NCBI GenBank assembly: GCA_028714895.1
Contig: JAQTLM010000011.1
Span: 1-64,000, forward strand
Source of the DNA: Gallionella sp.
GTDB taxonomy: Bacteria > Pseudomonadota > Gammaproteobacteria > Burkholderiales > Gallionellaceae
DNA length: 64,000 nt
Direction of reading: 5' to 3'
Numbering within the stretch: position 1 is the first letter of the stretch; the number at the start of each line of letters is the position of its first letter. The notes below the pieces were generated by a model. It saw nothing but the letters and a program-made list of their open reading frames with translations, had not been told where the DNA came from and ran no database searches. The position numbers were made by a program, and so were the translations under genes. Positions 41,574 through 50,448 of the stretch are shown here, in pieces.

Positions 41574-42950
41574 TCAGTCGATACCATACTGTTTCAGCCT
41601 CTTCCACAGCGTGGTGCGCGACATGCCAAGCTTTTCGGCAGCCGCTGCCTTATTTCCCCCTGTTTCCTTTAATGCATGCATGAGAGTCTCCTTTTCCTGC
41701 CCTGCTTGCTGCGCAGGGGCACGATAGTAACGTTGCACCAGCACCGAGGCCGCCGGAGTGTCCCCAGCCTGTAAATTGGCGACCAGATGGCTGGTTTCCT
41801 GGATCTCCGGTGGCAGGTGACGCGCCAGGATTGTCGTACCGTCCATGTGCACCATTGCATATTCCAGGGCATTTACCAACTCCCTGACATTGCCCGGCCA
41901 GCTATAAGCGCCAAACGCATCAAGCGCCTCGTTGGAAAGCTGGATGTCACGCCCTGGATGGCGGGTAAGCATATTGGCAAGCATGGAACTGACCAGCAGC
42001 GGAATATCCTCCTTACGTTCGCGTAAGGCGGGAACGTGCAGCGGAAGCACCCGCAACCGGTAATAAAGATCCGCCCGGAATTCACCGCGGCTCACCATAG
42101 CCGGCAGATCCCGGTGCGTTGCCGCAATAATCCTCACATCCACCTTGCGCGTCTGATTTTCGCCGAGCCGTTCGATTTCGTGTTCCTGCAAGACGCGCAG
42201 CAGCTTTACCTGAACACTCATAGGAACCTCGCCAATTTCGTCCAGCAACAGTGTCCCGCCGTGCGCGGCCTCGAAGCGGCCTTCGCGGGCCGTGGCCGCA
42301 CCTGTGAATGCGCCGCGTGCATGGCCGAACAATTCGGCTTCCAGCAGTTGTTCTGGAAATGCGGCGCAGTGTACCCGCACGTAGGGTCCCTTGGCACGGC
42401 TTGAGTTTTCATGCAGCGCACGCGCAACAAGCTCCTTCCCGCTGCCGCTCTCGCCGGTAAGGAGGATGCTAGCCTCACTTGCTGCCGCCCGCAGGATTTG
42501 GCGGAACAAATTCTGCATTACCCCGCTGTGACCTACCAAACCGCCCAAGCGTAGCCTATCGCTGGCCGCTTCTTCCAATTGCATCTCATGGGTACGATCA
42601 CGCAACACCACGGCGCAGTATGCCAACTGCTCATCGGAGGGCAGTACCATGGCCCACATGCGCAAGGGTATCAGCGTACCGTCCGGACGCTGCACAACAA
42701 GATCTTGAATTTTTTTCCCCTGTATTGCGTTCTTCATGAGCGTGCAATGCCCCCTCTTCCCGCAGTTCCGCGCACAAGCCGTCCCCTGAAAAAGGCTGGG
42801 GCAGAGCTTATCTAAAATATTATCGTGATTCTGTCCCAGCATGCGGCTGGCCGCTTCATTGATCGCTACAACGTGACGCTGCTGGTCAAGAAAAAGAATC
42901 CCCTCCTCCAGATTGTCGAGAAACTGCCTCAATCCTGACAAACTAATCAT
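41574..42950 (-). CDS. PAS-domain sigma-54-dependent transcriptional activator
   Basis: 458 residues. The N-terminal PAS domain (about 10-125) contains four cysteines in [20 protein letters not shown], which could bind a metal, cluster or redox signal. The AAA+ domain has Walker A GESGSGKE, sigma-54 contact loop GAFTGA, Walker [12 protein letters not shown] and an R-finger region (FRADLYYRL). It ends with a Fis-type helix-turn-helix ([21 protein letters not shown]). There is no receiver domain, so sensing is probably direct. It is divergent from a small exported protein that has a sigma-54-type promoter, a likely target. Confidence 0.9.
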   Translation of the reverse strand: MISLSGLRQFLDNLEEGILFLDQQRHVVAINEAASRMLGQNHDNILDKLCPSLFQGTACARNCGKRGHCTLMKNAIQGKKIQDLVVQRPDGTLIPLRMWAMVLPSDEQLAYCAVVLRDRTHEMQLEEAASDRLRLGGLVGHSGVMQNLFRQILRAAASEASILLTGESGSGKELVARALHENSSRAKGPYVRVHCAAFPEQLLEAELFGHARGAFTGAATAREGRFEAAHGGTLLLDEIGEVPMSVQVKLLRVLQEHEIERLGENQTRKVDVRIIAATHRDLPAMVSRGEFRADLYYRLRVLPLHVPALRERKEDIPLLVSSMLANMLTRHPGRDIQLSNEALDAFGAYSWPGNVRELVNALEYAMVHMDGTTILARHLPPEIQETSHLVANLQAGDTPAASVLVQRYYRAPAQQAGQEKETLMHALKETGGNKAAAAEKLGMSRTTLWKRLKQYGID

Positions 42951-43077
42951 GACTGCTCATCACTCCGTAAAAATGTTTACTATGAACAGCATGTTAACGT
43001 TTCCTCTTAACGTCGTCAACCTACACTACAACCATTTATGCATAAAATTGATTTATTTTCAATAAATTATATATATG

Positions 43078-43093
43078 CGGCACGGTTAATGCT
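43078..43093 (+). promoter_or_regulatory. Sigma-54-type promoter
   Basis: CGGCAC followed by five bases and ATGCT places GG and GC exactly 10 bases apart (GG 43079-43080, GC 43091-43092), matching the -24/-12 pattern. Upstream are two direct TTAACGT copies six bases apart (about 43001-43020) that could be activator sites, next to the divergent sigma-54 activator gene. Confidence 0.6.
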
Positions 43094-43110
43094 TATATCA
43101 AAGTACTCGT

Positions 43111-43137
43111 CTGTGAAGGCAAAAATACCGTTCACAG
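43111..43137 (+). repeat. Inverted repeat in the leader of the small exported protein
   Basis: CTGTGAA (43111-43117) and TTCACAG (43131-43137) are perfect 7-base arms separated by 13 bases, just downstream of the predicted start site. It is a leader hairpin or an operator. Confidence 0.4.
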
Positions 43138-43197
43138 GCGAAAACTCCCTCGCCAGGATGGCAGGGGATTTGCCCAGTCTATACAGAGGAGTTCATC

Positions 43198-43491
43198 ATG
43201 AAAACACGTTTTTTGGCAGGTATTATCATTTTTGGCGTCTTGGCGACTTCAGTTGCACAGGCCGCAACATCACCCTCGGTTGTGGAGATTTACTCCGGTA
43301 TGAGCGCTGCTGCGATACAGAAAGATCAGCAAACAAACCCAGCTGCCGAGCGACATTCAACGGCGGGTAAGTCAATGTGCTCTTGGCATGAAGTAAAAAA
43401 TGAGGTCGATCCACTGTACGCCGCTTACCCAGGCGATGAGTTTGTGGAAAAAGCTGACCTCGCCGTAGCGAACACAAACTTTACGTGCTAA
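43198..43491 (+). CDS. Small exported protein of unknown function
   Basis: 97 residues with a clear signal peptide (MKTRFLAGIIIFGVLATSVAQA) and a strong GAGGAG ribosome site. The mature chain is about 75 residues with two cysteines, one in KSMCSWHEVKNEVD and one as the very last residue (NTNFTC), which could form a disulfide. I recognise no family. Its sigma-54-type promoter and divergent PAS/sigma-54 regulator suggest signal-induced expression. A hairpin and terminator follow at 43557-43621. Confidence 0.75.
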   Translation: MKTRFLAGIIIFGVLATSVAQAATSPSVVEIYSGMSAAAIQKDQQTNPAAERHSTAGKSMCSWHEVKNEVDPLYAAYPGDEFVEKADLAVANTNFTC

Positions 43492-43556
43492 CGGATTTTA
43501 TGCAGACATCTTCTGCCATCCGCAATTAACACAAGCTCTTACACACTTCTCCAAGT

Positions 43557-43621
43557 CTTAACCTCTCCCAAGCTGTTAAGATGTTTTGCCCCTGACTCTT
43601 CTTGATCCAGGGGCATTTTTT
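43557..43621 (+). terminator. CTTAAC hairpin and Rho-independent terminator (possible 3' small RNA)
   Basis: CTTAAC (43557-43562) pairs with GTTAAG (43575-43580) around a pyrimidine-rich loop. Five bases later TTGCCCC begins a terminator, GCCCCTG/CAGGGGC (43588-43614) then ATTTTTT. The 9-mer GTCTTAACC, the GTTAAG-N5-TTGCCCC spacing and the GGGGC-ATTTTTT end are the same as at 18429-18479. Confidence 0.65.
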
Positions 43622-43741
43622 GCAAGTTTAACGAACCGGATATGCACTCAACGGTCAGATACGGCGCACGCTAGTGGCTTGCTGATAAAATGCAAAAGTA
43701 AGTTTTTGTCATAACCTAAGTCGTCAACCAAGGAAATAAAA

Positions 43742-44236
43742 ATGTTTACCCAATGGAAAAAAATGGCTGCAACCCTGTCCGCAACCGCACTGCTGAGTAT
43801 GAGTCCAGGAATGGTGTCAGCCCAAGATCACAGCCATTCGCACGATGCGGGGGAGCTGGCGCAACTCACGCTCAACGATGGCAAAAAATGGGCAACCGAT
43901 GACAACCTGCGACAGGGTATGAGCCGCATTCGCGACGCACTGGCAGCGGAGCTCCCCGCCATCCATTCCGGCAAGGCCACAGCGGAACAATACCGGGCGC
44001 TGGCGCAGAAGACGAACGACCAGATTGCGTTCATGGTGAAAAACTGCAAACTGGAGCAGAAAGCGGATGCCATGCTCCATCTCGTATTGGCCGACATCAT
44101 CGCCGGGGCGGACGCGATGATGACGCCGGATGGCAACAAGGCACGCAAGGGCGCGGAGAAAGTTGCTGGCGCGCTGGATAGTTATGGCACTTATTTTGCC
44201 CATCCTGGCTGGCATGGCGTGAAGCACGCCCACTAA
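43742..44236 (+). CDS. His-rich exported protein of unknown function
   Basis: 164 residues with a signal peptide ending near MVSAQDHSHSHD. The mature N-terminus is a His-rich DHSHSHD run and the C-terminus ends HPGWHGVKHAH. The body is helical (LNDGKKWATDDNLRQGMSRIRDAL, CKLEQKADAMLHLVLADIIAGADAM). Similar small periplasmic proteins occur beside metal-resistance genes, and metal binding is an inference from the histidines. AAGGAAAT precedes the ATG. Confidence 0.8.
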   Translation: MFTQWKKMAATLSATALLSMSPGMVSAQDHSHSHDAGELAQLTLNDGKKWATDDNLRQGMSRIRDALAAELPAIHSGKATAEQYRALAQKTNDQIAFMVKNCKLEQKADAMLHLVLADIIAGADAMMTPDGNKARKGAEKVAGALDSYGTYFAHPGWHGVKHAH

Positions 44237-44311
44237 AACCATGAGGCAAATGGAATGCCCTGCGCAAAACTGAAAAAGGTGCCGGCGCAGGCGATGCCTT
44301 CGGGGCGGTTC

Positions 44312-44332
44312 CATATCAAACTGTTTGATATG
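44312..44332. repeat. Perfect 10-bp inverted repeat in convergent gap
   Basis: CATATCAAAC and GTTTGATATG flank a single T, giving a perfect 21-base dyad between two convergent genes. No T-run follows on either strand, so it is not a standard terminator. Confidence 0.5.
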
Positions 44333-44395
44333 AAGCTTTGCCTTTCGGGATCACTCGGCGATCAGGAAAACATTGTGCGGATTGCCACCCTACGA

Positions 44396-46528
44396 TTACT
44401 CCTCGCGCCGGCGTAGCGCACGCCACACCCAAACGTCAAACAGCAATAATGCCGCAACCAGCAGCCACAGCGGCCAGCGCGCGGGCTGGTTCCACTCGTG
44501 GCGTAGCTGGTCGCGCTGCGCGGCATCCACGCGCCAGTATTTGAGTTTATTGTTTGCCATCACGTTGGGCTTCACGTTATGCAGCCAGCCGTGCTGCAAC
44601 ACGTAACTCTTCGGATGAAAGCCCCACAGCCACGGCGAGTCGCGGCGCAATATTTCCAGCATTTTGTCGATGATGGCCTGCCGCGCCGGGCTGTTTTCCA
44701 TGTTCTTCATCTGCTCGAATAGCCGGTCGTATTCCGGGTTGCTGTAATTCGCCGCATTCTCGCCGCCTTTGCCCACCTTGGCTTGTGCGCCGTGCAGCAG
44801 GAACAGGAAGTTTTCCGGGTCGGGGTAATCGGCATTCCAACCAAAATAAAACATCTGCGTGTCGCCCTTGCGTATCTTGTCCTGGAAGCGGTTGTAATCG
44901 GTGCTGCGCACCACCAGTTGCACGTTGATTTTATCGAACTGTTTGCGCAGCCAGTCGAGGCGCGCCTTGCTGCCCACACCGGCGGAGGTGGTGTCCAGAT
45001 TGATCACAAGCGGCTGTTTGGTCTGCTCATCCACGCCGTTGGGATAGCCCGCCTCGGCGAGCAGCCGCTTGGCTTCTTCGATGAGTTTGCGCTTCGGCGC
45101 GCCACCCACCCAGTCATACACAGTGCGGTTGATGCCTGCCTCGCCCTCGCGGTAGCCGAAGATACCGGGCGGAATCGGCGATTGGGCGGCGATGCCGCGC
45201 CCGTTGGCGAAAATGGAAACGAACTCTTCGAAGTCCACCGCGATTGCAATCGCCTGGCGCAGCTTGCGTGAACGATCAGATGATCCTCCCACCGTAGGAT
45301 CGAGCCAGTTGAAGCCGGTATACATGGTGGAAGTCGAAACCGCAGTTGAAAGTTCGATACCCTGCACCTTCATCGCATCGGTCACAGCCGCCTCGCCGCC
45401 GGTGGCCACCTGCACCGCCTGATCGAAGCTGTCCGAGCTAATGCCGGAGGCATCGTAATAGCCCTGCAAAAACTTGTTCCAGTAAGGGATGGTTTCCTTT
45501 TCCAGGCTGAATACCACCTTATCGATCAGCGGCAACGGCTTGCCTGCATCCGCCAACAGCCCGGCCTGCGCGTCGCCCGCTTCGCCTTCAACCGGGTAGC
45601 GTTCACTGTCGTAATACGGGTTGCGGCTCAGCACCATGTACTGGTTTGGATTGTTTTCGGACAGGTAATATGGGCCACTGCCCACCGGCCACCAGTCCAA
45701 CGTCAGGTTGCGCTCGCGCATCCCCGCCTGCGCGTAAAATCGCTCGGCCTCATGCGGCATCGGCGCAAAAAACGGCATCGCCAGCCAGTAGGCGAACTGC
45801 GGGTACTTGCCATGCACCTCAATGCGGTAAGTGTGCTCGTCCACCACCCGCACGCCTTGCAACGGATACGCGTTCAGATCGAGAAACGCATCGGGATTTT
45901 TTTGCAGCGCCTGTTGCAACGTCGCGGCGAAATCTTTCAGGCCGACGATGTATTCGCTCATTACGCCGAAAATCGGCAAATGCAATTGCGGATGCGCCAG
46001 GCGTTTAATCTGGTAAACGTAATCTACCGCCGTGACGGTGCGCGTGCCGCTATGCGGAAAATCGCCCAACGCATGGATGCCGTTCAAATCGCGTGGGGTG
46101 AGATAACCGTATTCCGGTTTGCCCTGTACGTCGCGCGCAAACGCCGGATGTGGCTGGTAGCGCATGTTCGGCTTGATGCGGATTTCATACACGCTGAAGG
46201 CGATTTTTTCCACAGGCGCATTGTCCGGCAACGGGCGGCGGTTCTTGTCCAGATAGCGCACGGTCGGCATTCCGCTGGCAGCCAGCGGCACCAACTCGTA
46301 AGGGCGCTTCAGGTAATGGTATTGCAGCGGTGGCGCGTAAATCTGCGCGAGGAATTCATACTCGTTTTCGCTGTATGCCTGCGCCGGATCGAGATGCTTG
46401 GGGCGCTCGGTAAATGCGGTGTAAAGAATCGGCTTGCCATCATCCGCAGCCGGGTAGGGATTGTTCCACAACCCGCCGCCACAGGCGGGAAGCAGCACAA
46501 TCAACAGCAAAACGAACACGACTCTCAT
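44396..46528 (-). CDS. Extracellular solute-binding lipoprotein, family 5 (peptide/dipeptide type)
   Basis: 710 residues from ATG 46528, with a lipobox LLPAC after a hydrophobic signal. The SBP_bac_5 fold is evident (RPKHLDPAQAYSENEYEF, GVMSEYIVGLKDF, WWPVGSGPYYL, RKLRQAIAIAVDFEEF, FFLFLLHG-type segments). It is longer than E. coli OppA and ends in a membrane helix (WPLWLLVAALLLFDVWVWRALRRREE), so it may be anchored at both ends. No permease or ATPase genes are adjacent, so its transporter is unknown. Confidence 0.87.
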   Translation of the reverse strand: MRVVFVLLLIVLLPACGGGLWNNPYPAADDGKPILYTAFTERPKHLDPAQAYSENEYEFLAQIYAPPLQYHYLKRPYELVPLAASGMPTVRYLDKNRRPLPDNAPVEKIAFSVYEIRIKPNMRYQPHPAFARDVQGKPEYGYLTPRDLNGIHALGDFPHSGTRTVTAVDYVYQIKRLAHPQLHLPIFGVMSEYIVGLKDFAATLQQALQKNPDAFLDLNAYPLQGVRVVDEHTYRIEVHGKYPQFAYWLAMPFFAPMPHEAERFYAQAGMRERNLTLDWWPVGSGPYYLSENNPNQYMVLSRNPYYDSERYPVEGEAGDAQAGLLADAGKPLPLIDKVVFSLEKETIPYWNKFLQGYYDASGISSDSFDQAVQVATGGEAAVTDAMKVQGIELSTAVSTSTMYTGFNWLDPTVGGSSDRSRKLRQAIAIAVDFEEFVSIFANGRGIAAQSPIPPGIFGYREGEAGINRTVYDWVGGAPKRKLIEEAKRLLAEAGYPNGVDEQTKQPLVINLDTTSAGVGSKARLDWLRKQFDKINVQLVVRSTDYNRFQDKIRKGDTQMFYFGWNADYPDPENFLFLLHGAQAKVGKGGENAANYSNPEYDRLFEQMKNMENSPARQAIIDKMLEILRRDSPWLWGFHPKSYVLQHGWLHNVKPNVMANNKLKYWRVDAAQRDQLRHEWNQPARWPLWLLVAALLLFDVWVWRALRRREE

Positions 46529-46644
46529 GGCACAAAGTGTAGCGGAATCAAGCCGGCACGTCATGGTTAAGGAGCATGAGGTTTCCGGGCAATCTCTGGT
46601 GTTATACTTATGCCTGACTTATCAACCACACCCATGAGGAATGC

Positions 46645-47496
46645 ATGAAACGATTTTTGATGCTTTTGACAATCGCCTTGACCAGCGCGAGTTTATTTGC
46701 CGCAACGGCTGAAGCCAAACGTTTTGGCGGGGGCAGCAGTTTTGGCAAGCAACGGACGATGGCTCCGCAACAGGCGCAGAAAGCTCCGGCTGCCGCTCCG
46801 GCTCCGACCGCAGCTCCCGCACCTGCACCGGCCGGCAATAAGTGGCTCGGCCCACTGGCTGGTTTGGCTATTGGCGCGGGCTTGGGTGCGCTGTTTGCTG
46901 GTGGCTTAGGTGGTTTGGGCGGTGCGATGGGCGGCATCCTGATGGCGTTGGCCGCAGCTGCGGTGGCGATGTTCCTGATCGCCAAATTCCGCAAACCACA
47001 ACCGATGCAATATGCCGGAGCGGGTGCGCCATACGGCAACCCCGAACCTGTGCAACAGCCGTTGGCTGGCGGCAGTGCCACACCCGTCGCCGCATCTGCT
47101 GCTCACGCAGGAAACATTCCGGCTGACTTCCCGGTAGAAAGTTTTCTGCGCAGCGCCAAGACTTCGTTCATCCGCTTGCAGGCCGCGAATGACCGCAAGG
47201 ATCTGGACGACATCCGCGAATACACCACACCGGAAATGTTCGCTGAAATCTCGATGCAAATGCAGGAACGCGACGATGCGCCGCAAAAAACTGACGTGGT
47301 CGCAATCAGCGGCGAGTTGCTGGAAGTAGCGAGCGAGGGTGATCTTGCGATTGCCAGCGTGCGCTTCACCGGACAGCTGCGCGAAAATAATGGCACGCCG
47401 GAAAACGTGGATGAAATCTGGCATGTGCAGAAAAACCTGCGTGACGACAAGTCAGTGTGGCTGCTGGCGGGTATTCAACAGCCTGTTTTGCATTAA
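46645..47496 (+). CDS. Tim44-like domain protein
   Basis: 283 residues. It has a signal-like segment (MKRFLMLLTIALTSASLFAATAEAKRFGGG), an Ala/Pro-rich linker, a Gly-rich membrane helix (about 70-115) and a C-terminal Tim44-like domain (ADFPVESFLRSAKTSFIRLQAANDRKDLDDIREY, WHVQKN). This family often lies next to ubiJ/ubiB in betaproteobacteria, as here. The role is unknown. Confidence 0.86.
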   Translation: MKRFLMLLTIALTSASLFAATAEAKRFGGGSSFGKQRTMAPQQAQKAPAAAPAPTAAPAPAPAGNKWLGPLAGLAIGAGLGALFAGGLGGLGGAMGGILMALAAAAVAMFLIAKFRKPQPMQYAGAGAPYGNPEPVQQPLAGGSATPVAASAAHAGNIPADFPVESFLRSAKTSFIRLQAANDRKDLDDIREYTTPEMFAEISMQMQERDDAPQKTDVVAISGELLEVASEGDLAIASVRFTGQLRENNGTPENVDEIWHVQKNLRDDKSVWLLAGIQQPVLH

Positions 47497-47502
47497 TTGG
47501 TT

Positions 47503-48084
47503 ATGTTCACCCAGCCTTCTGCCGCAGCACTGAATCATTTGCTCACGCAGAACAGTTGGGCGTTACCGAGGCTCGCGCGCTTCGCGGGAAAAACGGCACG
47601 ATTCGATATCGCGCCGTTTTCTTTTGCCTACACCATTCTGGCGGATGGCACAGTACGCAGTGCCGATACCGCTGCCACTGCGGATGCCATATGCGTGATC
47701 GCGCCATCATTGTTGCCGCGCCTTGCGCTGCACGACGAGAAGGCGCAAGCCGATGTCGGCACCGAAGGCGACGCCGCATTACTGGCGGAAATTTTTTCCC
47801 TGTCGCGCAAGCTGCGCTGGGATGCGGCAAAAGATTTGGGCCGCATCACCGGCGACGCCATCGCGGAACACATCGTGCAAACCGTGCAAAGCACAAGGCA
47901 ACAACTGCACGATGCGGCGGTAAACCTGTCGAAAGCGGCAGCGGAATACTGCACCGAAAAACATCCGCTTCTGGCAAAACCGCAACAGGTTGCTGCGTTC
48001 ATACAGCAGGTGGACAAGCTGCGCGACGATGTAGCGCGGTTGGAACAGCGCATTAATCAACTGCCGGCCGCGCGGAGTCATTGA
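47503..48084 (+). CDS. ubiJ: Ubiquinone biosynthesis accessory factor UbiJ (SCP2 domain)
   Basis: 193 residues from ATG 47503. An SCP2-like lipid-binding domain (about 1-110, [16 protein letters not shown]) and a C-terminal coiled coil ([22 protein letters not shown]). In E. coli UbiJ organises the soluble Ubi complex by holding ubiquinone intermediates. It is one base before ubiB, which supports the call. Confidence 0.86.
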   Translation: MFTQPSAAALNHLLTQNSWALPRLARFAGKTARFDIAPFSFAYTILADGTVRSADTAATADAICVIAPSLLPRLALHDEKAQADVGTEGDAALLAEIFSLSRKLRWDAAKDLGRITGDAIAEHIVQTVQSTRQQLHDAAVNLSKAAAEYCTEKHPLLAKPQQVAAFIQQVDKLRDDVARLEQRINQLPAARSH

Positions 48085-48085
48085 A

Positions 48086-49612
48086 ATGTTACGTTTGCTG
48101 CGGCTGTCGAAAATCGTTTTTGTCATACTGCGTTTCGGGCTGGATGAATTCCTGCTTGCCCCAGGCCAGGTACGCTGGCTGCGCACGCCACTGAATATTC
48201 TGCTGTTTTGGCGCAACACCTCCGAGCCGCGCGCAGTCAGGCTGCGCCGTGCGCTGGAAAACCTTGGCCCGATCTTCGTCAAGTTCGGCCAGATGCTTTC
48301 CACGCGGCGCGACCTGATGCCGGCCGATCTCGCCGACGAACTCGCCAAGCTGCAGGACCAGGTGCCGCCGTTTCCCTCCGCACAGGCGGTAGCGTTGCTG
48401 GAAGCAGCCTACGGCAAGCCGTTGCGCGAGGTATTCAAGAGTTTTGACGAAACGCCGGTTGCCAGCGCGTCGGTGGCGCAGGTGCATTTCGCCGTACTGC
48501 CTGATGGCCGCGATGTCGCGGTAAAAATCCTGCGCCCCAACATTACCGGCATTATCTCGCACGATATCGCCCTGCTGAAAGTGGCGGCGGACATGATTGA
48601 GTGGTGGGCGGAAGGCCGCCGCCTCAAACCGGGCGAGGTCATCAAGGAATTCGAAAAGCATCTGGGAGACGAGCTTGATCTGATGCGCGAGGCAGCCAAT
48701 GCCAGCCAGCTCAAGCGCAACTTTGCCAATTCGTCGATGATTCTGGTGCCGGAGATGTACTGGGATTATTGCAGCACTGAAATAATGGTCATGGAGCGCA
48801 TGTATGGCTTCCCGGTCAGCCAGGTGGACGTGCTGCGCGAGGCGGGCATCGACATTCCGAAGCTTGCCGAAAACGGGGTGGAGATTTTTTATACCCAAGT
48901 GTTTCGCGACGGTTTTTTCCACGCCGACATGCATCCGGGCAATGTGCAGGTAGCGGCGAACGGCCAATATATTGCGCTGGACTTCGGCATCATGGGCTCG
49001 CTGACCGACACCGATAAGCATTACCTCGCGCAGAACTTCATCGCCTTTTTCCGCCGCGATTACAAACGCGTCGCCGAGGTGCACATCGAATGCGGCTGGG
49101 CTCCCGCCGAAACCCGCGTGGACGAGCTGGAATCCGCCATACGCGCGGTGTGCGAACCTATATTCGACAGGCCGTTGCGCGAGGTTTCATTCGGCCGCGT
49201 GCTGTTGCGCCTATTCCAGACTTCGCGCCGCTTCGGCATCGAGGTCCAGCCGCAACTGGTGTTGCTGCAAAAGACGTTACTCAATGTCGAGGGACTGGGC
49301 CTGCAACTGGATCCCGAACTGGATTTATGGAAGACCGCCAAGCCGTGGCTGGAACGCTGGATGGCCGAGCAGATCGGCTGGCGCGGATTCCTCAAGGCAT
49401 TGCATACCGAAGCCCCGAATTACGCCACCCTGTTGCCGCAACTTCCGCGGGTACTGAACCGCTATCTGGTAAACGATGGTGCTACCTACAGCGCAGAGAT
49501 GCTGCGCAGGATACTGGAACAGCAAAAACGCTATAACACCTTGCTGGCAATCATATGCCTGTTGCTGCTAGTTCTTTTCGCGTGGGGGTTTTTCAGTTTT
49601 CACATGTCCTGA
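48086..49612 (+). CDS. ubiB: Ubiquinone biosynthesis regulatory kinase-like protein UbiB
   Basis: 508 residues of the ABC1/ADCK atypical kinase family. The KxGQ motif appears as [17 protein letters not shown], with an Ala-rich loop in [16 protein letters not shown] and catalytic [11 protein letters not shown] and ALDFGIMG. Two C-terminal membrane helices follow ([21 protein letters not shown]). It is required for aerobic ubiquinone synthesis. Confidence 0.95.
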   Translation: MLRLLRLSKIVFVILRFGLDEFLLAPGQVRWLRTPLNILLFWRNTSEPRAVRLRRALENLGPIFVKFGQMLSTRRDLMPADLADELAKLQDQVPPFPSAQAVALLEAAYGKPLREVFKSFDETPVASASVAQVHFAVLPDGRDVAVKILRPNITGIISHDIALLKVAADMIEWWAEGRRLKPGEVIKEFEKHLGDELDLMREAANASQLKRNFANSSMILVPEMYWDYCSTEIMVMERMYGFPVSQVDVLREAGIDIPKLAENGVEIFYTQVFRDGFFHADMHPGNVQVAANGQYIALDFGIMGSLTDTDKHYLAQNFIAFFRRDYKRVAEVHIECGWAPAETRVDELESAIRAVCEPIFDRPLREVSFGRVLLRLFQTSRRFGIEVQPQLVLLQKTLLNVEGLGLQLDPELDLWKTAKPWLERWMAEQIGWRGFLKALHTEAPNYATLLPQLPRVLNRYLVNDGATYSAEMLRRILEQQKRYNTLLAIICLLLLVLFAWGFFSFHMS

Positions 49613-49645
49613 AGCAAAACCCCTACGATTGATCTGAAAATGGAA

Positions 49646-50410
49646 TCAGACAAAAAAACCGCTGTCCCATAACTCCTGGGTCAATGCCCGGTAATCCGCC
49701 GCGCCCGGGCTGTGCGGCGCAAACTCGAACACATCCTTGCTGTGCATCGGGCTGGTAGCCAGCGCGACGGTTTCGCCGATGCGCGTTTCGCATACCAGCG
49801 CACCGTAGCGTTCCCTGAGCTTGTCATAAATATCGTAGGCCAGTTTGCGCCGCGAATCGAAGCGCGTCACGACGATGCGCCTTTCAAACCTGCGGTTGAG
49901 CTTGGCCTCCAGCACGTTGAGTGCGCTATCCAGGCGATACACGCCCTGCAATGAAAGGAAGTCCGCCGAAACCGGGATCAGCACCCGGTCGGTTGCGAGC
50001 AGCGCATTAAGCGTCAATACCCCCAGCATCGGGCAGCAATCGATCAGGATGGGCGCGCCGGTGAGCGACAGATCTTCGCGCAGGCCCTGCCGTAACAGCG
50101 TTGCGGCTTTAGGATCGCTGCCGAACATGGCATCGATTTTGGCGAGTTCCAGCGAAGCCGGGATGATTTGCCAGCCGCATGGAGTTTCCTGCAGCAGGTC
50201 AGAGAGCGGGGTCTTGTGTTTGAAAAAGGCCGCCATGCCGCCATTCGGCAATGCCCTCACCGCACCGCTGGCCAGGGTCAGATGACCCTGCGGATCCATA
50301 TCCAGCGCAATGGGGCATTGCTGCGCGATATTCAGCGCAGCCGTCACATTCAGACAGGTAGTGGTTTTGCCTACGCCACCTTTTTGATTAAATACGGCGA
50401 TTACCGCCAT
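49646..50410 (-). CDS. ParA/Soj-family ATPase
   Basis: 254 residues with deviant Walker A NQKGGVGKTT (8-17), Walker B PILIDCCPMLGVLT and a DMDPQGHLT switch. No parB lies next to it in this window, so it is probably an orphan positioning or partition ATPase rather than the chromosomal par locus. It is convergent with ubiB and downstream of glmS. Confidence 0.87.
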   Translation of the reverse strand: MAVIAVFNQKGGVGKTTTCLNVTAALNIAQQCPIALDMDPQGHLTLASGAVRALPNGGMAAFFKHKTPLSDLLQETPCGWQIIPASLELAKIDAMFGSDPKAATLLRQGLREDLSLTGAPILIDCCPMLGVLTLNALLATDRVLIPVSADFLSLQGVYRLDSALNVLEAKLNRRFERRIVVTRFDSRRKLAYDIYDKLRERYGALVCETRIGETVALATSPMHSKDVFEFAPHSPGAADYRALTQELWDSGFFV

Positions 50411-50448
50411 TGATTTGACCCCACAGTGACGGGCAGCCGATTACGCGG

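Noticed and set aside
49646..50410. A chromosome-partition (parABS) locus
   Set aside because: Only a ParA-type ATPase is present; no parB and no inverted-repeat parS sites were seen nearby.
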